The notes under the pieces were generated by a model. The model did no database searches. It was given only the letters and a program-made list of their open reading frames with translations, and had not been told where the DNA came from. This document shows positions 15,001 to 24,300 of a DNA stretch of 64,000 nucleotides, piece after piece. This DNA is from Coturnix japonica (lineage: Eukaryota; Chordata; Aves; Galliformes; Phasianidae), in the NCBI RefSeq assembly GCF_001577835.2, contig NC_029518.1, positions 69,595,378 through 69,659,377 on the forward strand. Reading direction: 5' to 3'. Made by a program: the position numbers and the translations under genes. Each line of letters starts with the position of its first letter. Position 1 is the first letter of the stretch.

Positions 15001-18000
15001 TTCATACGTAACCTTAACTGACATAACTATGCCAACAAAACCTTTAAGCTCAAACCAGGCCTCATCTCCAAATTGCCTCTTACTTCTATACATGCTGCTT
15101 GTGAAAGGGAGAAGCAAAATATCTGAGATTGATCTAGAATGCCTTCAAGCCTTCAGAAATCAGAAAATAACTTGGGATTAATTCTGAAGTAGGTGTTGTT
15201 TTAAGTCCCTCTGGTAATTAATGAACCTGTGGTGATTTTCAGAAGTCTGGCCATACTGCTTTCCCTTCCATTTCTTTCTTTCTTTCAATACACAAATTGT
15301 CACACTTCTTGACAGCTCTGGTGCTGCCAGGAAAGATCAAAAAGCTTTGAATCTGGGCATAAGAACAGTAATTTCCCTGAGCCACTCTCCAATAGCAACT
15401 TATTTACAGTTCCAGTAAGACTCAATAAGCTCCAATAAGACTCAAGACTGAAGTCTTCCTCAAGTGACATAAACACATTCTGGATTGGAGAAAAATATAT
15501 ACAAGAAAGTACATGGGATGTTCACAGGTGGCTTTTGCTTAAGGTTATTGAGGAAAAGAAATAAACCACTGACAATACGGAACAGACTTCTAAATCCCAT
15601 AGCTTCAAGCAGCCCATTCGTAGTCTTCAATCGTTTGTCAGTCAGGAAATAATTTGAGGTAGCATAGAAATAAGTTCTCTTGTACAAAATAAATAAACAA
15701 AGAAATAAATATATATATATGCAAAGATAAAGCCACCTATACAATCTTGGTGGCTGAAGATGAAAAAGAAAATTGCATTAATCAACTACTTTCTTGAGTA
15801 CTGCTGAAAAAATGAATTTTCACCTACACAAGGGAGCAACTCACACAGCTATGACAGAATTCAATCAGGACTGAAGCTTCCAGGATTAACTCCCTCAGAG
15901 CACAGCAACATGTACCAAAGTGTACTAACCTGTTGTTCGAGACACCTTTCTCTTCTTGGGACTTGGTTTAAAAACAAAGCAGCCCTGGAGAACAGCAAGA
16001 AAAACAGAATCTTCAAAATCAGCATCAATCTGACTGTGACTCCTGAGGTGAATTTGCTCCCTGTTAACCTTATTGCTCCACTAAACCAACAACTAGAAAT
16101 GAACTGCCAGCATCTTATGGATACCAATTTGTTTACTGTGCTTTATTTTCCCATTTCAAGCTGGAAAAGCAGTGGAAGCAGTATCCCAGCATCTCTGTGA
16201 GGAACTTGTTCACCTTTCAATTACGTTCTTCAGCTCATTCATTGGGTAGATCAGCAAGAGAGGAATGAACAGAGGTGATCCAGAATGATGCAGTCACTTA
16301 CAGAAAGCCAATGATAGCCCTTTTATCTACAGAGGCCAAGTTCATCCCAACTCAGAAAAGATCACAGGATCATAAAATCATAGAATGGCTTGGGTTAGAA
16401 GGGACATTAAATCCCACCCAGTTTGAACACCCCACCATGGGCAGGGTCATCACCCACCAGGTCATGTTGCTCAGGGCCCCATCCAACCTGGTCTTGGACA
16501 CCTCCAGGGATGGGGCACCCACAGCTTCTATGGGCAGCCTCTGCAATATCTCACTACCGTCTTTACCGAGCAAAGAATTTCTTAGAATCATAGAATCCTT
16601 AGAGTTGGACAGGGCCTTTGAAGGCCATCTAGTCCAACTCCCCTGCAATGAGCAGGGAGAGACACCACAGCTAGATCAGGTCACCTGGGTCCTGATCCAG
16701 CCTCATGTTGAAATTGTCTAAGGATGGAGCACCCACCACATCTCTGGGCAACCAGTTCCAGTGCCTCACTGTAAGACTTTTTCCTTACATCCAACCAAAA
16801 TCCACCCAACTACCTAAAATCTAACCTAAATCTCCCCTCTTTTAGTTTAAAACCATTCCCTCTTGTCTTATCAGTTTCAAACTGCGCAAAAAAGTTAGTG
16901 TCTACTGATTATCATGAATTTAACTACCTTTAAGATTATCCAGTTCCAACTCCACTGCTATAGGCAGAGACACTTCCCATTATAAGCTCCCAAGTACTAG
17001 AAGGCCACTAGTTCCCTAACACTTGCTGAGGGGCTATTGTGCTAAAGCAATAGTGAATAAAACACACAAATGTTCAAGACCTACAGACAGACTGACCCAA
17101 TCATTTATTTCCCAACAGAGAAATTTGTATAAACAAAGACCAGTGAACTCAACCAGATAGTTCAGCCAATGGTAAAAGAGTGATCAAGCAAAAATAAACC
17201 TCAACAGTGGAATTCAATATTGCTTACAGATACTTGTCTGTTGGATGACTTTGGATATGTTAGTTCTGTCTTGATCCAAATATGAACTCTAATATTGAAC
17301 TCTAATACTAATACCTATATTGGTCTCTGAAAAACAGCCTTAGGAATCATAGAACTGCTTGAGTTGGAAGGGGTTCTTAAAGGCCATCTAATCCAACTGC
17401 CCTGTAAGGAATAGGGACATCCACGGTGAGGCTTGATTGCTCTGAATCTGACTTGACCTTGAGTGTCTCCAGGGATGGGGCATCCACCACATCTCTAGGC
17501 AAGCTGTTCCAGTGCCTCATCACTTTTACTGTTAAAAACATCTACCTTGTATCTAAACTAAACCTTTCTACTGTTACTTTGAAACTACCTCCCCTTGTTC
17601 TACCACCACAGACTCCGCTAAAGAGTCTGTCCCCTTCTTTCTCATAGCCTCCCATCAGATATGAAAGGCCGCCCTCACTTCTCCAAGCTGAACACCTCAG
17701 CTCTCTCAGCCTGCCCTCATGGAGAGGGAGCATCCTCCAGCCCCTGATCATTTATATTGTCCTCCTCTGTGCTTAAGTCAAATGAAACATAAGTGCTGTC
17801 CACTGAATTCTTTACAAGTGTTGTATTCCCAAACACCACTCAGCGTTGCAAAGGCCAGTATGTAGGATGGCCAAGCACCACACAAAGATCACCACCACAG
17901 GACACAACAGACCCGAGGCTGCAGCCCGGCTCCCCTCAGCCGCCCTCCGCCCGTTCGTTCCCCTCATTCCCCCCGCCCTCACCTTGGAGAGGGACCGCGT

Positions 18001-18006
18001 GCTCAT
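1..18006 (-). CDS. ORC3: ORC3, origin recognition complex subunit 3 (exons 1-11, 3' part outside the window)
   Basis: Subunit of the nuclear origin recognition complex, which marks replication origins and loads the MCM helicase. Coding exons on the minus strand, in transcription order: 17983-18006, 15930-15984, 14052-14149, 10557-10701, 9137-9241, 8329-8483, 6892-7025, 5089-5248, 4161-4274, 2342-2475 and 1795-1858. They join in phase to 1188 nt (396 residues) with no stop. Seen: start MSTRSLSK, then [13 protein letters not shown] (basic, nuclear-localisation-like), [25 protein letters not shown] and [18 protein letters not shown]. These align in order with the human ORC3 N-terminal half, which covers the degenerate AAA+-like domain and the start of the ORC3 insertion. 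No Walker A motif is visible, which fits ORC3 being a non-ATP-binding subunit. Acceptors of exon 6 (8484) and exon 7 (7026) have poor pyrimidine tracts. Human ORC3 has about 711 residues, so about 315 are missing to the left. No exon 12 was found in 1-1794. Confidence 0.95.
664..1022 (+). mobile_element. CR1 LINE 3' fragment
   Basis: Plus-oriented, antisense to ORC3, in the intron after exon 11. Contains the degraded C-terminal ORF2 region (GAAGAGGCTCAGGAGAGACC) and ends CCAACCTTGTGATTCTATG. 5'-truncated, and moderately diverged. Confidence 0.9.
5405..5565 (+). mobile_element. CR1 LINE 3' fragment
   Basis: About 160 bp of the 3' end, in ORC3 intron 7, ending in two full ATTCTATG tail units. 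Same lineage as the copy at 664: both have GTCCCTGGCAGTGTTCAAG-like and GATMTGGTTTAGTGG segments. Confidence 0.9.
7238..7619 (+). mobile_element. CR1 LINE 3' fragment
   Basis: About 380 bp in ORC3 intron 6, starting within the ORF2 C-terminus and ending GCAATTCTATGATTCTAT. Shares the GTTGTGAGTTAGGG 3' UTR segment with the copy at 47136, so both belong to one subfamily. Confidence 0.9.
10818..10991 (+). mobile_element. CR1 LINE 3' end, CCCTGCC-A-GGCAGGG subfamily
   Basis: Starts at the CCCAGGGAGGTTGTGG block and ends ATTCTGTGATTCTGTGA. The perfect inverted repeat is at 10916-10930. It begins 117 bp from ORC3 exon 4 (10557-10701), on the upstream side. Confidence 0.93.
12788..12998 (+). mobile_element. 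CR1 LINE 3' end, CCCTGCC-A-GGCAGGG subfamily
   Basis: In ORC3 intron 3. Nearly identical to the copy at 10818 over their shared length; inverted repeat at 12923-12937; ends ATTCTGTGATTCTGTGA. Confidence 0.93.
14406..14695 (-). mobile_element. CR1 LINE 3' fragment, CCCTGCC-A-GGCAGGG subfamily
   Basis: Minus-oriented copy in ORC3 intron 2; the tail is at 14406 (TCACAGAATCACAGAATGAC) and the inverted repeat at 14467-14481. It extends into the ORF2 C-terminal region. Confidence 0.93.
16362..16873 (-). mobile_element. CR1 LINE 3' fragment, interrupted by a second CR1
   Basis: Tail at 16362-16386. The left part runs to about 16582 (AAAGAATTTCTT) and the right part resumes at about 16813 (CTAAAATCTAACCTAAATCT). 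The segment between is a separate CR1, so the host copy is older. ORC3 intron 1/2 region. Confidence 0.8.
16583..16812 (-). mobile_element. CR1 LINE 3' fragment nested in the CR1 at 16362-16873
   Basis: Starts with its own tail (AGAATCATAGAATCC) and own 3' UTR (GAGTTGGACAGGGCCTTTGA on this strand), then reaches the TTCCTTACATCCAACC coding block, all in the same orientation as its host. End is approximate. Confidence 0.8.
17344..17770 (-). mobile_element. CR1 LINE 3' fragment
   Basis: About 430 bp in ORC3 intron 1. Ends (5' side) at the CCTCCAGCCCCTGATCAT block of ORF2, only about 130 bp from the CpG island of the shared promoter. Confidence 0.9.
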
Positions 18007-18310
18007 GGCTCCAGCCCCGCGCTCACGGACACACGGCAACAGGAGGAGGAGCGGCAACACCAAGCAATGACCCTCCGAGCAGGCGCAGTGCTGGGAAAGC
18101 CCAGCCGCTGTCTATGGCGGACACTGCGCCCCCACAGAGCATGGAATGGAGCCGCCCTCAGGAGGCGGAGCGGCGGGGGCAAGGGGCGGTGCTGACCTCC
18201 TACAACAGCACCATGGCGGCTTGTGCCTTCCGAAGGAGCATTGCAGGGCAGGTAGGCTGTGCTCCTCAGCTGGAAGGAGCTCTCCTCAGCACGCAGGGAG
18301 CGGGGGGGTT
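17900..18310. promoter_or_regulatory. CpG island over ORC3 exon 1 and RARS2 exon 1
   Basis: CG dinucleotides are frequent here and scarce in the flanking AT-rich introns. The island covers both first exons and the first 100 bp or so of ORC3 intron 1. Edges were set by eye. Confidence 0.75.
18007..18212. promoter_or_regulatory. Bidirectional ORC3/RARS2 promoter
   Basis: The two start codons, ORC3 at 18006 (minus) and RARS2 at 18213 (plus), are 206 bp apart, so both core promoters and 5' UTRs must lie here. The sequence is GC- and CpG-rich with no TATA box near either start. ATGGCGG occurs at 18114 and, as CCATGGCGGC, at 18211-18220; both resemble the YY1 site that often sits at or just after TATA-less start sites. 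GGCGGAGCGGCGGGG (18165-18179) is a GC-box-like run. Motif identities are inferred. Confidence 0.8.
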
Positions 18311-21300
18311 TTCTGCTGTCTGTTGTGCTTATGCTTTTTGTGCTTTTGTTTCAAATGTAGCTCGCTAAAGTTTTGGATTTGCCACCGGAGAACTTAATAA
18401 AGTCCATCTCTGCGGTTCCCGTCTCCAGAAAACGGTAGTGTGTGAGATTAGTTCTGCTGTGCTCATCTCTGTTGTGTTTGTTTGTGTGAGGCTTTAACGG
18501 GTCTTTAGGGGAAAAAAAACAGAAACACAAAGCTCTAAGCTGACTTACCAGCCCAATTATGGGATACCCAAACCCCATTCACAGAATCACAGAATTATCA
18601 AGGTTGGAAAAGACCTAGAAGATCATCCAGTCCAACCATCACCAATACTTCCCAGTTAAATCATATCCCTCAACACAACATCCAAACGTTTCTTGAACAC
18701 TCCCATGGTTGGTGACTCCACCACCTCCCTGGGCAGTGCATTCCAATGCCTGACTACCCTTTCCAAGAAGTAATATTTCCTAACGTTCAGCCTGAATCTC
18801 CCCTGGCGCAGCTTAAAAGCCATAAAACCACTGTTTTCTTTCAAGCAAGTTTCATACAAATGTTTGCTTCAAAATAGGCAGCACCTGAGTGGCAAATGTT
18901 TCAGTATTAATGACCTCAGGGTGAAGTTATTGTGGGTTTTTTGCTTTATGTCATGCTTGAGAGGTGTAATGGAAACAGCAGGTAAATGGCATCTATTCAT
19001 GAGCGTGGCCCTAGTTATTCTGAATTGGGAATCTTGCTGTATCTATTTTAGCTCTGTATTAGAATGAAGGTGATACTGAGCCTTCAGATGTAGTTCTCTG
19101 ACCGCAGTGTATTCTCACATCTCTGTGATTGGGTTATGCTTGTCAATTGGGTTTGCCATACTCAGAGTCAGCTTGGATTTATCAAATCTCCCCATCATTA
19201 CAATGTATTTCTATCCTGATTTTCATCTGTTCTTTTATTCAGGCATGATGCTGATTTCCAGCTTTCCGTTGCTTCTATAGAGGAAGGTAGTTCTAGTGAT
19301 TGCTTAGCACAAGATCTTCAACTCCGAGCTCAGAAGCTAGCTGAGAAGGTATGCTGCCTTTAACAGGCCAGTCTTCCAATCCCTTGCTGCTTCAGATCGA
19401 GGTTTCTTAACTGTTTTTGTGGTCACTTCAGGCCACGGGGGATGGCAGTAGCTGAGGCATCAAGTTGAAAATGGGATCAGAAAGGTGATTCTAGGGTTTG
19501 AAAACAATCCTTCATGATCTACAAAGATGTGACTGGTGCCAATGAAGAGGAACACAAACTAAGTAGTGGCAAAGTTAGATGCAAAGAGGCACTAGCAAGA
19601 AAGCAAATGTGCAAGAAAGATTGTTTATCTGATTTAGAATAAGTTTTAGAAGCAGTCGGTAGGGTTGCAATATGATCAGGAGTTAACAAGGATGAATAAA
19701 ACAGTTGCAATATTATTGAGGTGATGAACTGTTTCTTCATTTCATTCTTCACTGCTGAGATGTTGAAGAGCTCCATACCTTAGAACCAGTTTTGTAATAG
19801 GTGAATATTCTGAGTTAGGCAGAGGAAGGGCTGATGTTGCTCAGACAGATGTACCACCAAAAGTTCTGAAGCAGCATAGTAATGCAGTGCTAAATGGGGC
19901 ATAATATGCTTGGATATGCTGAGCGTTGCTTGTCAGAAAGGTCTTTTATTCATTGGCTTTTAGTTTTTATCTGGGGGGCTGATTTTGCTTCATCTTCACA
20001 CACAATCACAGAATGACCTGGGTTGGAAGGGACCTCAAGGATCATGTAGTTCCAACCCCCCTGCCTGGCAGGGCCACCAGACATACACATTTACTAGATC
20101 AGGTTGCCCAGGGCCCCGTCCAACCTGGTCTTGAACACCTCCAAGGACGGGGCATCCACAAACCTCCCTGGCAGCCTGTTCCAGGGCCTACCCACTTTCC
20201 TAGTGAAGAACTTCCCCCTAACATCCAAACTAAATCTTTCCCCTTTGCTGAGGGGGAACTTTTTTCATTATTATTATTACTTTTAATTTGTATGCCTCCA
20301 TGTAGCATAAAAACACTCTGACCCGAGTCTTAGGTGTGAGGAGGTCTGGTTACTGTAGTACTGTATCATACTTGGAGGAAAGGTTCTTAAAGCTATGGAG
20401 AGGCCAAGTGAACTCTCCTCACACTAAAGAGATGACAAACACAGGAATGCTATTGACAGCTTATATAGAAAATATTTAGCAGAGCAAACGGTATGGAGCA
20501 AGTGCAGTGGGAATTTTTCTGTCTGCTTCTTAATGTTGGTAAGAAGGACCTTTAGTAAAATGGAAGGGTGGGAAATTCTAAGTCAATCCAAGAAATATTT
20601 ATTCACGTAACTCATGCATAAACAATAGAATTTGTTGTTAGAGCTTGTAAAGGTTAAAGAACTTAGAGCCAAATCATTCTTTATCAGTGGAATTGATTCA
20701 GTGATCCATTTCCAGTTGCATTCAATCAGATAAATTGCGTGTTAATTTAATCCGCTGCAAATATTAAATTTTGAATGGACTGAATTAAAACTTCCCTATT
20801 TACCTATTTTCACGGGGAGTGACTGTTTTATCTTGTTCTTACAGCTAAAGTGTGATGCTGTAGTGAGTGAAATCAGCACTGGGCCAGGAACAGTGAACTT
20901 CACAATAAACAGGGAATTGCTAGCAAAGGTGAGTACAGTATTTCAGGTTTGTTAAGGTAAAAATAAATTCCTGAATGTAAAATACTCAGTCTTAGATATT
21001 TTCTATGTAGAGCTGCTTATTTTTCATCGATTATCTCCATGGATCCCTGATACTGTTCCATTACATAGGCCTACAATTTGGAAAGAGGGTTACAGTGGTG
21101 TATCTTTTTGAGAAGAGGTATAACTGTGGTAACCACGTTCTTCTACCCAGTCTCTGCTCCAAAAGGCTGATTTGACACATGCTTTGAGTTTCTGAATTCA
21201 AGATTTTGATCTTGCATACGAAGAGTCTTGATTAAGATAGGAAGGATGGTAAAAAGATATCTGAAATAACAGTATTTGACCACAGATCATAGAATCATAG

Positions 21301-24300
21301 AACCACAAGGTTGAAAAGGACCTATAAGATCATCTAGTCCAACCGTCCTCCCTTTACCATATCTACAGGAAACCACTAAACCATATCTCCTAGCTCCCTA
21401 TCCAGGTGCTTCTTAAACACTGCCAGGGATGGTGACTCCACCACCTCCCTGGGCAAGGTCTACTGTCTGCAGGTACAGATAGGTCTACTGTCTACAGGTA
21501 CTGGTACAGCTCTACTGTTAGAACAGCAACAAAAAGGAAGATGTGTTCTCAGAGCCCGGTGTCTGACTGAAACTGAAAGCTTGATTTGTTAAACCAGTAA
21601 TTTAGCATGCTTAGTCCATAGGAGCACTGCTTCAATTGCAGTCAGTCTGGAGTATCTGCAGGAGCTTCATAAGGACAGGTGCCTGGCTGGCACTGTTAGA
21701 CTGGGATGCGAATGAAAGCTTTGCTAGGCCAGTTGAACTAACTTGTGAAGCAAACTCCATTGTTGTTCTTCAAGGCCTTAATCTGGGCAGTTCTTATGGA
21801 ACAACACTGTGGACTTAGGAAATAAGCTTTCTGAGTAAGAAATCAGGTCTTACCTAACGCTGATGAAGCTTGCTTCCTACCAGGACTTCTGTTGAATCAC
21901 TTGAGCTCGTAGCTGTCTTTCACTGAGCGATAAGTCTCTTGTGAATTGCTAAGGCCTATGCATTCCTATTGATCAGTTGCTTTATTTGTTGCTGAAGGCA
22001 TCTCTTGAAACTTTCATCAGCTGTCTGTAATCCATCACGATCAGAACGTAACAGCTGACTATTTGCTGAAAGAATGATGTTGGTATTGAATTTTATTCCT
22101 GGGCATGGTTTGACAAGATTCTGTGTCTGTTGGTGCATTCTTGTCAATGTAATGGTTCAAGCAAAAATGTGTCTGGCCCAGTTGAGTTTTATTGGAAAAA
22201 TGGAAGTAGAACACAAAATTCTACATTCTATCACTTAGGAGATATAATTAAACTGTGGCTTTCAATAGGGAGGAAAACATATACTGTACATTTGATTGTG
22301 TGTGTGTTTAGCTTACCTTACATGTCATAATGACCACTTCATTAAAGGTTTCTCTACAAGCACAGTTCACTTATTCTACTTTGATTTTTCTTGCCAAACA
22401 ATTTTACCCACCTCTGACCTCAGAGGTGGGTAAAAAGCAACTTTACACTGAGTGGAATGAGATTTCTACTTGAGTTCCTGTTGTTAGAGGCCTGTATTAT
22501 CTTCAGGAAGTTTGTGCAATACTTAGAGCTTCATATATTGGGTTTTGGAGTGTACTGGCTTCTCTGTGACAAACTTCAGTATATAGGGTGCCTGCAGGTA
22601 CTTAACTCGCTACCTGAATGTGTTGTTGATGGTATAGTAGAATTTGTCTTTCCCCCAGACTGTTCTCCAGCTATTGAAGAACTATTTTGAGGAGTTTTAG
22701 GCAGTTTCCATATTTCAAATTAGACAAGCTTTAGTACAGAGTCTTCCTAGTGTATATATAGGCTTGCAGGTAGGGAAAGGGATGAAGGGGTGTTTTTGGC
22801 ACATGTGGACTAAGTAGGTGGCTTGCTTTGGCACTCAAGGAATAGAAAGCAGGCTGGCTTTTGGTGACTAGAAAAATACAGCCGTTTTAGAAGAATGTGA
22901 GTGTATTAATTTTTTTATATTTACTTAATCCTTGTGGACTTAAGTGATTTGTAGTTCTAAGGAAGTGTGAATTCCTGCAAGTCTCCTGTTTTTTCTCTTT
23001 CCCTGTTCTATGTGCGCACACACACAGAGTGGAAGCAGCTTAAATTTCTATTACTAACTTTAGAAGTAGCTACATCTTCTCTGGTTTTGCTTCACGTAAA
23101 CCTCTGACTGATGGTTTTTGTATCCTGTTGTTATTAAAAATGATCAGACTAAGGTCTTGGGCTGTTGTTTCAGTTTACCTGCAGTGAGTTGATGAAGAGG
23201 GTTTTGCTGTAACTGTCTTGTCTCTTAGGTGGGCTTTAGTGGAAATCATGAAGTCAGGGACTCCTAGACTTTTCACTTAGATTTCTTAAAGAGAGGAAAA
23301 AGAGGGGTCGTGGTCAGGGTAAATTTAGACTCCTATTTATGTGAGAACTCCTTTGTTTATATGAGGCCCCTGTTCTTACCCATGCTCTTTGACTGACTTG
23401 ACTTTTCTGCCTACCAGTTACTTCTGGGTGATTCTCTTGGCCTTTCATGTTGTCTAACTAAACCAATGATTTTAGCAAGACCTGTGCTTTCTGCTTGTAA
23501 GTTTTTACCAAAATCAATGCAGATTTTAACCAAAATCTCTGCTTACAGTTTTCTCTGATTTTATTTATTTATTTATTTTTTAACTGAGCTTTACACATTT
23601 AATGGCATTTCTATCTGCGTATGATATCTTGTTTGCTTGGCAGATCACCCATCTAATTGCTAATGTGAAAGAAAGGCCGTGAGACTGGAGTTTTGTGTGG
23701 TTGGTAAACAGGTTTTCCTTATTGCATTTTCTGTTGCTGAAACCTATTTTCCTCTTTTTTTTTTTTTTTCTTCCCTCTGCTTTAGACTGTTCTGCAGCAG
23801 GTGCTGAAAGATGGCACACAATATGGAACCAAAAGTGAACTTTTCTCTGCCGTGCCTAAGCAAAAGACAGTGGTGGAGTTCAGGTAGGTGCACATGATGA
23901 GTCCTTTAGGAAAACTGCCTTGTCTGCCGATTGATGTTCACTGCTGTAATGTATGATGCCTGTCAAATTAAAACCATGTTTATGGTATTAATATTCAGCT
24001 ATGTTTAGTTCTCTGATACGGTGTGCCAAGCAGAAAGTTTTATCCAGGGAACTGAGGGTTCTTAGTCACAAAGTCAGCACTAAACCTGAATTTGGGATGT
24101 GAATGTTAGACCTGAGCTTCCATTTCATTTTACAGGACAAGCAGTTGTGGGCACACCACTTATTTTTCCTTTTGTTGATAAAGAAACTACAGCCTATAAA
24201 GCTGAACTATTTTGTAGTATTTTCCAGGTAAATGCTTAAAGACAAAATTAATAATATGTCTCTCTTGGAAGCTTAAACTGAACTGAAATACAAGAGATAA

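Noticed and set aside
16275-16721. 148-codon frame in ORC3 intron 1
   Set aside because: It reads through the antisense strand of the nested CR1 copies; not a gene.
17793-18113. In-frame upstream part of a 191-codon frame leading into RARS2
   Set aside because: There is no reason to expect transcripts this far upstream, and it crosses ORC3 exon 1 on the other strand. Only the ATGs at 18114 and 18141 were kept as candidates.
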